A DNA stretch of 64,000 bases from Bacillus methanolicus (GTDB lineage Bacteria; Bacillota; Bacilli; Bacillales; Cytobacillaceae): the NCBI RefSeq assembly GCF_028888695.1, contig NZ_PNFF01000001.1, forward strand, positions 691,501-755,500, given 5' to 3'. The position numbers were made by a program, and so were the translations under genes. How positions within the stretch are numbered: the first letter of the stretch is position 1; the number at the start of each line of letters is the position of its first letter. This document shows positions 1-14,683 of this stretch, piece after piece. The notes under the pieces were generated by a model, which made no database searches, was not told the origin of the DNA, and worked only from the letters and a program-made list of their open reading frames with translations.

Positions 1-458
1 GAAAAGGCGCTCTACAAAGGACTTGTAGCCTCTGGAATAAAGATTCAAAGATATGGAACAGTGTTATTGACGATTGCTGACAAGGATAAGGAAGAAGCAC
101 TTCAGCTTGCGAAGCGTTTCGCGGCGATTGGCTACCAGCTAATGGCTACAAGCGGAACTGCCCGATTCCTTGAACAAGAAGGTATCCATGTAACGGTAGT
201 AGACAAGATCGGTTCTCAAGGTCCGGACCTCTTAGATGTCATCCGAAACGGTGAAGCCCAATTGGTGATTAACACATTAACAAAAGGAAAACAGCCTGCA
301 CGTGACGGTTTTCGAATCCGCCGTGAATCAGTCGAAAACGGTATTCCATGTCTGACTTCGCTAGATACAGCAGAAGCCATTTTACGAGTGATCGAATCAA
401 TGACTTTCTCTGCAGAAGCAATGGACCAGCCAATGAAAAAAAGGGAGGAGGTCCTGGC

Positions 459-462
<4 letters not shown>
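1..462 (+). CDS. carB: Carbamoyl-phosphate synthase large subunit, C-terminal part (partial at window start)
   Basis: Open from base 1 in frame 1 to TGA at 460-462, giving the last 153 residues. These correspond to the C-terminal allosteric (MGS-like) domain of the synthase, which binds effectors such as UMP and PRPP. Visible features are [12 protein letters not shown], the stretch [15 protein letters not shown] typical of the MGS fold, and [20 protein letters not shown]. The catalytic ATP-grasp domains lie upstream of the window. The stop overlaps the pyrK ATG (ATGA). Because it sits directly before pyrK-D-F-E this is the pyrimidine-operon paralogue (pyrAB) rather than an arginine-specific enzyme. 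Identity is sure; the gene is only cut by the window edge. Confidence 0.95.
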
Positions 463-2860
<2,398 letters not shown>

Positions 2861-2864
<4 letters not shown>

Positions 2865-3502
2865 AACGATACATTGCAGAAAAATTACTGGAAATCGGTG
2901 CTGTTTCTTTAAAACCGAATGATCCATTTACATGGGCATCAGGGCTCCGTTCCCCGGTTTATTGCGATAACCGGCTTACCCTTTCTTATCCGGAGGTAAG
3001 AAGAGAAATTGCCAAGGGTTTAAAAACATTAATAATGGAAAAATTCCCCGATGTTGAAATTGTTGCAGGAACTGCAACCGCTGGCATACCCCATGCAGCA
3101 TGGGTCAGTGAATTGCTTGATTTGCCAATGTGCTATGTTCGCTCTAAGCCGAAAGGGCACGGCAAAGGAAATCAGATCGAAGGAAAAGTCGTGCAAGGCC
3201 AAAAGGTTGTTGTCATTGAAGATTTAATTTCAACGGGAGGCAGTGTCATTACTGCAGTTGAAGCATTGCGGGAAGCCGGCTGTCATGTCTTAGGGGCAGT
3301 TTCTATTTTTACTTACGAGCTGGAAAAAGGGAAAGAACTTCTTAAAGAAGCAAATGTTGCAGCATATTCGTTGACTGATTTTCCCTCCTTGAGCGAAATT
3401 GCAAAAGAGAAGGGATATATTGATCCTGTAGATATGGAGAAGCTTGCCGAATGGAGAAAAAATCCTGCAGAGTGGGGAAAAGAAAAATTAGACTTAAGAT
3501 AG
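2861..3502 (+). CDS. pyrE: Orotate phosphoribosyltransferase
   Basis: 213 residues. Joins orotate to PRPP to give OMP. Visible: [16 protein letters not shown] for orotate binding, [14 protein letters not shown], the flexible-loop [11 protein letters not shown] with basic catalytic residues, and the PRPP-binding [16 protein letters not shown] 2861 follows GGGAAGGGG and overlaps the pyrF stop. It is the last gene of the operon and is followed after 7 bases by an intrinsic terminator. In B. subtilis a cysH sulphate-assimilation operon follows pyrE; here it is absent and rqcH comes next in opposite orientation. Confidence 0.95.
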
Positions 3503-3509
3503 AGATAAG

Positions 3510-3545
3510 AAGGTAAGCATGGACCCGTGCTTACCTTTCTGTTTT
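3510..3545 (+). terminator. Intrinsic terminator of the pyr operon
   Basis: Perfect 10-bp stem AAGGTAAGCA (3510-3519) with TGCTTACCTT (3528-3537), 8-base loop, then TCTGTTTTT. The 3' arm contains the last codons and the stop of rqcH on the other strand. The minus-strand read-out lacks a good T run, so it probably works mainly for pyrE. Confidence 0.85.
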
Positions 3546-5264
3546 TCCAGAAATATTTTGTTTCAATGCCAATACTAATTCTTCATCAGGTGTTACATAT
3601 ACGGTTTGCTGGTTTTCGTAAATCACAAACCCCGGTTTTGCTCCGCTTGGCTTTTTGACATATCGGACTTGCGTATAATCTACCGGTACTGAGCTTGAAT
3701 TTCGCGCTTTACTGAAATAGGCGGCTAAATTTGCAGCTTCCATGATTGTTTTTTCTGTCGGAGTTTTGCTTCGAATGACGACATGGGATCCGGGTATATC
3801 TTTTGTGTGAAGCCAAATTTCATCTCTTCCGGCTAATTTATTTGTTAAATAATCATTTTGTTTATTATTTTTGCCGACTAAAATTTCTGTTCCATCAGAG
3901 GAAATATATTTGTCTAATATCGGTTTTGTATTTAGGTGCTTCTTATTTTGCTGTTTTTGGCGTTCTCGCAAGTAACCGCCCTCAATTAGTTCCTCTCTTA
4001 TTTCCATAATATCTTTCGTTGATGCTGCTTCTAATTGCTGCAAAAGTGAATCGAAGTAGGAAACTTCCACTTTTGCTTTTTCGATTTGCTCTTGAATGAC
4101 CGTAAGCGCATTTTTTGCTTTATGGTATTTTGTAAAATATTTTTGGGCGTTTTCCGAAGGGGATTTTTGTGGATCAAGCGGAATCACAATCGTCCCGTTA
4201 TTTTCATCATAATAATTCATTACTTCAATTTCTTCCATCCCTTTTTGAACAGCATATATATTTGCTGTTAATAATTCGCCGTACAATTGAAACTTCTCGG
4301 CTTTTTTCGCTTCTTCCAGTTCAGATTGAAGCTTTTCAATTTTCTTTATGTTCTTTTCTTTTTCATTAATGATAAACCGCTCCAGGTCATTTGCCTGCTG
4401 TTTCACTCTGTCGCGTTCTGCTTTGCCAAAATAATAGCGGTCAAGCAATTCACTTAAAGATGAAAAAACTTTATGTTCGCCTTTCAAATGTTCAAGCGGA
4501 TATAGGTAAAAAGATTCTTTGCTGCTGCCGTAAGTTATCGCCGGGATGTACTCGTTATTTTTGATTTTTTCCATATATGTTAAAAATGTTTTTGGCAGTG
4601 TCATCCGGTTTGCCATTCCTGACTGAAAGATCATTTCTTTTGCAAACAGCGGTGAAATCCCTGAAAATTGATCAACTAGCTGTTTATCAAGTTTGCCGGC
4701 ATTAAAATCAAGCCGTTTTAAAATTTCGTGCTCGTCTGCTAAGAAAGGATCAAATTTGTTTTGTTCCGGAGGAGCAATGTATTCGTAACCAGGGAGAACA
4801 GCCCTGTGCGTATTTACGGCGAAGGATACATGTTTGATGCTGTCTAAAATGGTGTTAGTAGCTTTATCGATTAAAATGATATTGCTGTGGCGCCCCATTA
4901 TTTCGACGATGAGTTGCTTATATGATACATCCCCGATTTCGTCCCTTCCTTTTACATCAAACACAATGATCCGGTCGAGGCCTTCCTGATATATATTTTC
5001 GAGGATAAAACCTTCTAAATGCTTCCTGAGAAGCATGCAAAACATTGGCGGTTCAGTTGGATTATCAAACGATTCATTCGTCAGCTGCACTCTCGCGTAG
5101 CTCGGATGAACAGACAACAGAAGTTTATGGTTACTGCCGTTTGCCCGTACGGTTAGGATTATTTCATTTTTGGAAGGCTGGTGTATTTTATTAATTCTTC
5201 CGCCATTTATTTTTTGGGAAAGTTCGTTAACCATCGCTCTTGTAAATAAACCATCAAATGCCAT
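3531..5264 (-). CDS. rqcH: Rqc2/NEMF-family ribosome quality-control protein RqcH
   Basis: 577 residues, close to the about 570 of the B. subtilis protein (formerly YloA, also annotated as fibronectin-binding protein). RqcH binds stalled 50S subunits carrying peptidyl-tRNA and recruits tRNA-Ala to add C-terminal alanine tails that mark nascent chains for degradation. The NFACT-N domain covers roughly residues 1-250 and keeps the D97-R98 pair needed for tRNA binding ([10 protein letters not shown]). Coiled coils follow at about 280-430. The NFACT-R domain is at about 440-555 ([19 protein letters not shown], then DIWLH-like [18 protein letters not shown]). ATG is preceded on the minus strand by AGGATG. 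It stands alone between the pyr operon and yloB, transcribed against both. Confidence 0.93.
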   Translation of the reverse strand: MAFDGLFTRAMVNELSQKINGGRINKIHQPSKNEIILTVRANGSNHKLLLSVHPSYARVQLTNESFDNPTEPPMFCMLLRKHLEGFILENIYQEGLDRIIVFDVKGRDEIGDVSYKQLIVEIMGRHSNIILIDKATNTILDSIKHVSFAVNTHRAVLPGYEYIAPPEQNKFDPFLADEHEILKRLDFNAGKLDKQLVDQFSGISPLFAKEMIFQSGMANRMTLPKTFLTYMEKIKNNEYIPAITYGSSKESFYLYPLEHLKGEHKVFSSLSELLDRYYFGKAERDRVKQQANDLERFIINEKEKNIKKIEKLQSELEEAKKAEKFQLYGELLTANIYAVQKGMEEIEVMNYYDENNGTIVIPLDPQKSPSENAQKYFTKYHKAKNALTVIQEQIEKAKVEVSYFDSLLQQLEAASTKDIMEIREELIEGGYLRERQKQQNKKHLNTKPILDKYISSDGTEILVGKNNKQNDYLTNKLAGRDEIWLHTKDIPGSHVVIRSKTPTEKTIMEAANLAAYFSKARNSSSVPVDYTQVRYVKKPSGAKPGFVIYENQQTVYVTPDEELVLALKQNISGKTER

Positions 5265-5305
5265 GAGGGATACATCCTTTACTATAGTCTTTTTTAATAG
5301 TTTAT

Positions 5306-5314
5306 ATCATAGCA
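5306..5314 (-). promoter_or_regulatory. Probable rqcH promoter, extended -10
   Basis: Reading the minus strand, TGC-TATGAT is an extended -10 (TGnTATGAT) about 42 bases upstream of the rqcH ATG. A TTGTCC lies 20 bases before it, too far for a good -35, so activity would rest on the extended -10. Inference from consensus only. Confidence 0.45.
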
Positions 5315-5399
5315 TAAAAAAGCATTTTTTCGGACAAGGTTGAATAAGCTTTCTTTAGGATGAAGACAACGCTTGTCTATTTCTAAAGGAGGAAGTGTG

Positions 5400-5411
5400 A
5401 TGGCCGCATGA
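5400..5411 (+). CDS. Possible three-codon leader ORF (M-A-A) overlapping the yloB start
   Basis: ATG GCC GCA TGA begins 7 bases after AAAGGAGG (5385-5392), ideal spacing. Its stop overlaps the yloB ATG at 5408 as ATGA. The yloB ATG itself is 15 bases from the same Shine-Dalgarno, which is long. This suggests ribosomes may start on the minicistron and re-initiate on yloB. It is not claimed as a functional peptide; the arrangement is seen, the coupling is inferred. Confidence 0.35.
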   Translation: MAA

Positions 5412-8086
5412 AGTTCCATGAAATGAGCGAAAGGGAAGTAGAACAATCATTAAAAACGAATTTTTCCGCGGGCTTAACCGAAGATGACGTTAAGAAACGG
5501 AGAAAACAGTTTGGCTATAATGTGTTAGCTGAAGGAGAAAAGCAATCTGCTTTGCTCTTATTTTTTAGTCAATTTAAAGATTTTATGGTGCTGGTTCTTT
5601 TGGCAGCTACTTTGATTTCAGGTTTGCTTGGTGAATATATTGATGCAATTGCCATTATTGCAATTGTTATCATCAATGGCTTTCTTGGATTTTTTCAGGA
5701 ACGTAAAGCAGAGAAATCGCTGCAGGCACTTAAAGAACTGTCCGCTCCGCAAGTGAACGCTTTAAGAGAAGGCAAGTGGGTAAAGGTTCCTTCAAGAGAA
5801 GTTGTTGTTGGTGATTTAATAAAGTTTTCAAGCGGTGACAGAATAGGTGCGGATGTAAGATTAATAGCAGTAAACAGCCTTGAAATTGAAGAGTCGGCAT
5901 TAACGGGAGAATCATTGCCTGTTCAGAAATCAACCGATCCTTTATCAGGAGAACATATGGGAATTGGCGACATGGAAAATATGGCGTTTATGGGGACGAT
6001 GGTAACCCGCGGAAGTGGGATAGGTGTTGTCGTTGCTACGGGCATGAAAACAGCGATGGGGAAAATAGCCGATTTGTTGGAGAACGCTGAAATGATGGAA
6101 ACGCCATTACAGCGCCGCCTAGAACAACTTGGGAAAATCCTTATAACCACTGCTCTTCTCTTAACAGTCCTTGTTGTCATCGTCGGTATTCTCCAAGGCC
6201 ATGATTTATATACGATGTTCCTTGCCGGCGTTTCATTGGCCGTTGCAGCGATTCCCGAGGGACTGCCTGCCATTGTGACAGTTGCCCTGTCTCTCGGTGT
6301 TCAACGGATGATAAAAAAGAATGCAATTGTCCGAAAACTGCCGGCAGTTGAAACTCTCGGCTGTGCATCGGTTATATGTTCTGATAAGACAGGAACAATG
6401 ACTCAAAATAAAATGACAGTTACCCACTTATGGAGCGGAGGCTCTGTTTGGACTGTTGATGGCGTCGGATACGAACCGACCGGAAAATTTTACATGAATG
6501 AAAACATGATCGACCTAAAAAAAGAAAAAGCTTTGCAGCAGCTTCTCATGTTCGGGATGCTTTGTAATCATGCGGAAGTGATAAGAAGAAACAACGATTA
6601 CATGATTGATGGAGATCCGACAGAAGGAGCCTTGCTTGTATCCGCAATGAAGGCAGGATATTCAAAGGAAACCCTTTTAAATCAATATGAAATCGTACAT
6701 GAATTTCCTTTTGATTCTACACGAAAAATGATGAGTGTGATCGTTAAGGACCGGAACGGCCGCCAATTCGTTGTTACAAAAGGGGCTCCAGATGTTCTGA
6801 TCGGGGTATGTGAATCGATTCTTTGGGATGGAAAACTTCAATATTTTTCAAAAGAGATGAGAAGCAATGCCCAAAATGCCATAAATGATCTTGCTTCAAA
6901 GGCATTGCGAACGATTGCAATCGGTTATAAAGCGATCCCGGCAAAAACAGTAATTTTAGATGAAAAAGAAGCTGAAAAAGACTTAATATTGATCGGTCTG
7001 CAAGGAATGATCGATCCTCCTAGGCCCGAAGTGAAAACAGCCGTAAAAGAATGCCGGGAAGCAGGGATTAAAACAGTCATGATCACCGGTGACCACGTCA
7101 TTACCGCAAAGGCGATTGCCGCTCAGCTCGGGATCCTCTCAGAAGAAGCAAGAGTCATTGATGGAAAAACTTTATCAGAAATGTCAATCAGTGAACTGGA
7201 AGATGTCGTTGATGAAATATCTGTATTTGCCCGAGTATCTCCTGAACATAAGCTAAAAATCGTGAAAGCATTACAAAATAAGGGCCATATTGTTGCAATG
7301 ACGGGCGACGGCGTGAATGATGCACCTGCAATAAAAGCTGCGGATATTGGCGTTGCGATGGGAATTACTGGTACGGATGTCGCAAAAGAGGCATCATCGC
7401 TCGTTCTATTGGATGATAACTTCGCAACAATCAAATCAGCGATTAAAGAAGGAAGAAACATATACGAGAATATTAGAAAGTTTATCAGATATTTACTAGC
7501 CTCAAATGTAGGGGAAATCCTTGTCATGTTGTTCGCGATGCTTCTTGCCCTTCCGCTTCCGCTAGTGCCGATTCAAATATTATGGGTGAATCTTGTAACA
7601 GATGGTTTGCCTGCAATGGCACTGGGACTTGATCAGCCTGAAGAAAATGTTATGAAAAGAAAACCGCGGAATCCGAAAGAAGGAGTTTTTGCAAGGGGGC
7701 TTGGCTGGAAGGTCATTTCAAGAGGTTTTCTAATAGGCGGTGTAACGTTGGCAGCCTTTATGACAGCATATTACCGATATCCTGATAACCTTATCTATGC
7801 ACAAACAGTAGCTTTCGCAACGTTAGTTCTCGCCCAGCTCATCCATGTGTTTGATTGCAGAAGTGAGCGTTCTGTTTTCTCACGAAATCCTTTTGGGAAT
7901 CACTACTTGAACTGGGCAGTTTTATCATCAATAATCTTAATGCTGATTGTTATCTACTATCCGCCGCTTCAGTCGATTTTCCATACCGTTCCGATCTTAT
8001 TGAATGATTGGCTGTTGATTGGGGGTCTTGCTTCTATTCCAACTTTTTTACTGGCAGGGTCATTTTTGACAAGAAAAACAATATGA
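5408..8086 (+). CDS. yloB: Cation-transporting P-type ATPase (SERCA-like, probably Ca2+)
   Basis: 892 residues, like the 890-residue B. subtilis YloB, a calcium-transporting ATPase tied to spores. An N-terminal cation-ATPase domain starts at residue 1 (EMSEREVEQSL). Two membrane helices lie at about 55-100. The actuator motif is SALTGESLPVQK. The M4 signature PEGLPAIVTV marks type IIA pumps. The phosphorylated aspartate is D326 in CSDKTGTMTQNKMT. KGAPD (nucleotide domain), MITGDHVITAKAIA and TGDGVNDAPAIKAADIGVAMG follow. The last about 200 residues hold the remaining membrane helices, including NVGEILVMLFAMLLALPLPL and QILWVNLVTDGLPAMALG. ATG 5408 is the first start after an in-frame stop, and the protein opens MKFHEM as its relatives do. 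The substrate is inferred from family only. Confidence 0.9.
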   Translation: MKFHEMSEREVEQSLKTNFSAGLTEDDVKKRRKQFGYNVLAEGEKQSALLLFFSQFKDFMVLVLLAATLISGLLGEYIDAIAIIAIVIINGFLGFFQERKAEKSLQALKELSAPQVNALREGKWVKVPSREVVVGDLIKFSSGDRIGADVRLIAVNSLEIEESALTGESLPVQKSTDPLSGEHMGIGDMENMAFMGTMVTRGSGIGVVVATGMKTAMGKIADLLENAEMMETPLQRRLEQLGKILITTALLLTVLVVIVGILQGHDLYTMFLAGVSLAVAAIPEGLPAIVTVALSLGVQRMIKKNAIVRKLPAVETLGCASVICSDKTGTMTQNKMTVTHLWSGGSVWTVDGVGYEPTGKFYMNENMIDLKKEKALQQLLMFGMLCNHAEVIRRNNDYMIDGDPTEGALLVSAMKAGYSKETLLNQYEIVHEFPFDSTRKMMSVIVKDRNGRQFVVTKGAPDVLIGVCESILWDGKLQYFSKEMRSNAQNAINDLASKALRTIAIGYKAIPAKTVILDEKEAEKDLILIGLQGMIDPPRPEVKTAVKECREAGIKTVMITGDHVITAKAIAAQLGILSEEARVIDGKTLSEMSISELEDVVDEISVFARVSPEHKLKIVKALQNKGHIVAMTGDGVNDAPAIKAADIGVAMGITGTDVAKEASSLVLLDDNFATIKSAIKEGRNIYENIRKFIRYLLASNVGEILVMLFAMLLALPLPLVPIQILWVNLVTDGLPAMALGLDQPEENVMKRKPRNPKEGVFARGLGWKVISRGFLIGGVTLAAFMTAYYRYPDNLIYAQTVAFATLVLAQLIHVFDCRSERSVFSRNPFGNHYLNWAVLSSIILMLIVIYYPPLQSIFHTVPILLNDWLLIGGLASIPTFLLAGSFLTRKTI

Positions 8087-8103
8087 AATGTGTTATAATC
8101 CTA

Positions 8104-8136
8104 AAGGTAATAGAGATGCCTCTATTACCTTTTTTA
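8104..8136 (+). terminator. Intrinsic terminator downstream of yloB
   Basis: Perfect 12-bp stem AAGGTAATAGAG (8104-8115) / CTCTATTACCTT (8120-8131) with tetraloop ATGC, followed by TTTTTAT. Lies 17 bases after the yloB stop. Confidence 0.88.
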
Positions 8137-8150
8137 TAGTTGTTTGCTCC

Positions 8151-8249
8151 GAGCGCCATGGCCCTGAGATCGTAAGCCATTCCTCTTCAGAGGGCAGGGT
8201 CTGTCCTTTCGAGGACTGTCTTACGCTTGTCGCCTAAAGATGAGCGCTC
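8151..8249. repeat. GC-rich structured intergenic element A
   Basis: Between the yloB terminator and yloC. An outer pair GAGCGC (8151-8156) / GCGCTC (8244-8249) and an inner pair CGTAAG (8171-8176) / CTTACG (8220-8225) enclose two local hairpins: CTCT-TC-AGAG and GTCCT-TTCG-AGGAC (8203-8216, a UUCG tetraloop). It is clearly richer in G+C than the surrounding AT-rich spacer and has no plausible ORF. The layout resembles the elements at 41118 and 43425. It could be a dispersed intergenic repeat or a small structured RNA. Function unknown. Confidence 0.5.
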
Positions 8250-8297
8250 TCTGATTTCATATTTATTCGTTTCTTTAATGGATTGGATGTGTTGGAA

Positions 8298-9173
8298 ATG
8301 GTCGTAAGCATGACAGGGTTTGGCAGAGGAAAAGCCGAATCATCCGAGTTTTCAGTGACAGCAGAGATAAAATCTGTCAACCATCGTTTTTGTGAATTCC
8401 ATATCCGTATGCCTCGCCAGTTATTAAAAATTGAAGACAAAATTAAAAAAAAGTTGGCAGAAACGATTCAAAGAGGCAGAGTCGAAGTTTTCATAACAAT
8501 CGGTGGAACGGGGATTGTTACCCGTAAGGTGAATGTTGACTGGAACTTGCTTGATGAATATTATCATTACATAGAAAAAATAAAAGAACGATATCATTTA
8601 TCAAACGATGTACCGCTTAAAGTTTTGCTTGAGCGGGATGAAATCATAACAATCGAAGAAGAAGAAGCTGAGAATGAAGAACTTGAAAAGCTTGTTCTAA
8701 CAGCTGTAGAAGATGCTGCTTCCGACTTGAATAAAATGCGGAGATTAGAAGGTGAAGCTCTTGAAAAAGATTTGTACATCCACTTAAAAAAATTGAATGA
8801 TCAAATTCATTCAGTGGAAAATCTGGCGCCAACTGTCGTTGAACATTATCGAAAAAGACTTGCAAAACGAATGGAAGATCTGCAAGCCGGAGAAATTGAC
8901 GAAGCCCGGATTTTAACGGAAACAGCGATCTTTGCCGATAAAGCAGACATCAGTGAAGAATTAGCAAGATTAAAAAGCCATATCCTTCAATTTGACAAAA
9001 CGGTGAAACTTCATGAACCGGTCGGCAGAAAGCTCGATTTCTTAGTTCAAGAAATGAACAGGGAAGTGAACACGATCGGCTCAAAAGCAAATGACTACAA
9101 TATTGCAAATGCAGTTGTAGAGATGAAAAGCTTGCTCGAAAAAATCAAAGAACAACTTCAGAATATCGAGTGA
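8298..9173 (+). CDS. yloC: YicC/YloC-family endoribonuclease
   Basis: 291 residues when started at ATG 8298 (M-V-V-S-M-T-G-F-G), the length and opening of B. subtilis YloC. Family members are hexameric endoribonucleases that degrade RNA, including small RNAs. Seen: SMTGFGRGKAE at the N-terminus, VNHRFCEFHIRMPR near 30-45, a central acidic charged region (EEEEAENEELEK), and the C-terminal ETAIFADKADISEELARLKSH with REVNTIGSKANDYNI, the conserved DUF1732 block. The Shine-Dalgarno is weak (TTGGA); TTG 8283 and GTG 8289 upstream in frame are possible but give an unusual N-terminus. It heads the remA-gmk-rpoZ run. Confidence 0.9.
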   Translation: MVVSMTGFGRGKAESSEFSVTAEIKSVNHRFCEFHIRMPRQLLKIEDKIKKKLAETIQRGRVEVFITIGGTGIVTRKVNVDWNLLDEYYHYIEKIKERYHLSNDVPLKVLLERDEIITIEEEEAENEELEKLVLTAVEDAASDLNKMRRLEGEALEKDLYIHLKKLNDQIHSVENLAPTVVEHYRKRLAKRMEDLQAGEIDEARILTETAIFADKADISEELARLKSHILQFDKTVKLHEPVGRKLDFLVQEMNREVNTIGSKANDYNIANAVVEMKSLLEKIKEQLQNIE

Positions 9174-9233
9174 ATGCCGTTTAGAAATGAAGACTTGCGG
9201 TCAAAATAAATAACTAATGATTGGAGGACCAGT

Positions 9234-10120
<887 letters not shown>

Positions 10121-10122
10121 CG

Positions 10123-10344
10123 ATGCTTTATCCATCAATAGATGAATTAATGAAAAAAATAGATTCAAAATACTCGCTCGTTACGGTAGCTGCAAAAAGA
10201 GCGAGGGATATACAGCAAAATGGCAAACTAAGTTTGGATCATTACGTTTCCCATAAATTTGTAGGCAAAGCTTTGGAGGAAATTTACATGGACCGGCTCC
10301 ACTTTACGACAGATTCCTCCAAAAAAGAGGTACAAGAAGATTAA
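10123..10344 (+). CDS. rpoZ: DNA-directed RNA polymerase omega subunit
   Basis: 73 residues, normal for the Firmicute omega subunit. It helps assemble and stabilise RNA polymerase. The core motif [17 protein letters not shown] (about 16-32) and the later [11 protein letters not shown] are visible. ATG 10123 follows GGAGGTAGAATA and is two bases after the gmk stop. A strong terminator follows after 9 bases, ending the yloC-remA-gmk-rpoZ unit. Confidence 0.94.
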   Translation: MLYPSIDELMKKIDSKYSLVTVAAKRARDIQQNGKLSLDHYVSHKFVGKALEEIYMDRLHFTTDSSKKEVQED

Positions 10345-10353
10345 TTTACTGTA

Positions 10354-10388
10354 AAATAACAACCTAGCTATTTTAGGTTGTTATTTTT
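10354..10388 (+). terminator. Intrinsic terminator after rpoZ
   Basis: Perfect 12-bp stem AAATAACAACCT (10354-10365) / AGGTTGTTATTT (10375-10386), nine-base loop, followed by a short T run. Confidence 0.85.
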
Positions 10389-10471
10389 ATGTATGTCGAA
10401 TGGAAAATGTCGAAAAAGGTGAAAAAAACAAATCGTTCTTGCATAATAGAAGTATCAAATTTTATGGTCAT

Positions 10472-10485
10472 AAAACAGCTGTTTT
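10472..10485. promoter_or_regulatory. Perfect 14-bp palindrome upstream of coaBC
   Basis: AAAACAGCTGTTTT lies 30 bases before the coaBC ATG. TTGCAT is at 10439-10444, with no convincing -10 at standard spacing. It could be an operator or an RNA hairpin in the leader. No known regulator consensus is recognised. Confidence 0.35.
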
Positions 10486-10514
10486 TATAGGCTTAAAAAA
10501 TGGAGGATTTTTAT

Positions 10515-11719
10515 ATGCTCGTCGGAAAAAAAATATTATTTTGTGTTACGGGAGGAATAGCAGTTTATAAAGCTGCTGCCCTTACAAGCAAGTTGACTCA
10601 AGCCGGTGCAGAAGTAAAAGTAATTATGAGCGAATCAGCAGCGAAGTTTGTAGCTCCGCTAACTTTTCAGGCGTTGTCCAGAAACGAAGTATTTACAGAT
10701 ACATTTGATGAAAAAAACCCGAAGGTGATTGCCCATATTGACTTGGCAGATTGGGCGGATCTTGTATTGGTAGCACCTGCTACTGCGAATGTGATCGGGA
10801 AGCTTGCAAACGGAATTGCAGATAATATGATCACCACTACACTTCTTGCAACGACTGCTCCGGTTTGGATTGCTCCTGCTATGAATGTTCATATGTATGA
10901 TCATCCTGCCGTACAGAAAAATATTGAGCAATTATACAATTATGGATACCGGTTTATTGAACCATCCGAAGGGTATTTGGCGTGCGGATATGTCGGCAAA
11001 GGCAGGCTGGAAGAACCTGAAAAAATCGTTTCCATAATTACAGATTTTTTTAACAAGAAAAAAGGCCCTTTTGCGGGAAAGACCGTTCTCGTAACGGCAG
11101 GACCAACCAGGGAAAAAATTGACCCTGTTCGCTACATTACGAACCGATCATCCGGAAAAATGGGTTATGCAATTGCGGAAGAAGCGGCTAGAAGCGGAGC
11201 AAATGTGATTCTTGTTTCCGGTCCGGTCAATCTTCCGGTACCACGAGGAGTCACTTTCGTGAATGTCGAAAGTGCCAAAGAAATGTATGATGCAGTAATG
11301 GAACGGTATAGCGAAGTCGACGTTGTCATTAAAACAGCAGCAGTTGTTGACTATAGACCAAAATATCCGGTTGATCATAAAATGAAAAAACAAGATGGAG
11401 ATCAAATATTAGAATTGGAACGGACAAAAGATATCTTACTGGAACTTGGGCAAAAAAAGGAAAAGCAAATCTTAGTCGGGTTTGCGGCGGAAACCGACCA
11501 AGTTGAAGAATATGCCAAACAAAAATTATTGAAAAAAAACGCGGATATGATTGTGGCCAATAATGTAAAGGCAGAAGGAGCCGGATTTGATACGGAAACA
11601 AATATCGTAACCATCTTTAAGAGGAACGGAACATCTGAACATTTGCCGTTAATGTCAAAAAAAGAAGTCGCAAAAAAGATTTTAAAGGAAGTTTCCCTTC
11701 TCTTGGAAGGTGAAAGTAA

Positions 11720-11723
<4 letters not shown>
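10515..11723 (+). CDS. coaBC: Bifunctional phosphopantothenoylcysteine decarboxylase/synthetase
   Basis: 402 residues. Joins cysteine to 4'-phosphopantothenate using CTP (CoaB) and decarboxylates the product to phosphopantetheine (CoaC), two steps of coenzyme A synthesis. The N-terminal flavoprotein CoaC half has GGIAVYKAAAL, LVLVAPATANVIGKLANGIADN, the catalytic-loop PAMNVHMYDHPA, and the substrate-flap cysteine in EGYLACGYVGKGRL near residue 158. The CoaB half begins at about 185 (VLVTAGPTREKIDPVRYITN, then KTAAVVDYRP and GFAAETD). ATG 10515 follows TGGAGGA with 7-base spacing; another ATG at 10500 overlaps the Shine-Dalgarno and is rejected. Overlaps priA by 3 bases. Confidence 0.94.
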
Positions 11724-14134
<2,411 letters not shown>

Positions 14135-14197
14135 CGGTTATGAAGATGATTGAATTAGCCGAAAATGAATATATACAAGAAAAATGGAGGACCAGCA

Positions 14198-14683
14198 TTG
14201 GCAGTAAAGAAAATTGTCACATATCCAGCTGAAATATTAGAACAGGAATGTGAGCCTGTTACGGTTTTTGATAAAAAACTTTCTAAACTTCTTAATAATA
14301 TGTACGATACAATGATTGAATATGATGGAGTAGGATTGGCGGCTCCGCAAATAGGAGTGAATAAGCAAGTAGCCATCGTCGATATTGATGATGAAAAAGG
14401 CACGATTGAATTAATAAACCCGGAAATCATGGAAACTTCAGGAGAACAAACAGGTCCTGAAGGATGTTTAAGCTTTCCGGGACTTTACGGCGAGGTTACA
14501 CGTCCTTATTTTGTAAAAGTGAAAGCACAGGATCGGAAAGGAAAACCTTTTATTCTTGAAGCAGAGGATTTTCTCGCCAGAGCGATCCAGCATGAAATTG
14601 ATCATCTGAACGGTGTCCTGTTTACTTCAAAAGTGACAAGATACTTGGAAGAAGATGAGTTGGAAGGGTTGGAAGGCGAATGA
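14198..14683 (+). CDS. def: Peptide deformylase
   Basis: 161 residues from TTG 14198, read as M-A-V-K-K. This start follows TGGAGG at 14185-14190 with good spacing and matches the 160-residue B. subtilis DefA; the upstream ATG at 14165 has no ribosome-binding site. Removes formyl groups from nascent chains. Metal-binding and catalytic residues are all present: Gln51 in [10 protein letters not shown], Cys90 in EGCLSFPG, and His132-Glu133-x-x-His136 in [10 protein letters not shown] four-base overlap with fmt pairs the deformylase with the enzyme that adds the formyl group. Confidence 0.94.
   Translation: MAVKKIVTYPAEILEQECEPVTVFDKKLSKLLNNMYDTMIEYDGVGLAAPQIGVNKQVAIVDIDDEKGTIELINPEIMETSGEQTGPEGCLSFPGLYGEVTRPYFVKVKAQDRKGKPFILEAEDFLARAIQHEIDHLNGVLFTSKVTRYLEEDELEGLEGE

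Noticed and set aside
10389-10490. 34-codon frame in the rpoZ-coaBC spacer
   Set aside because: No ribosome-binding site; begins at the end of the rpoZ terminator and overlaps the palindrome; composition looks random.
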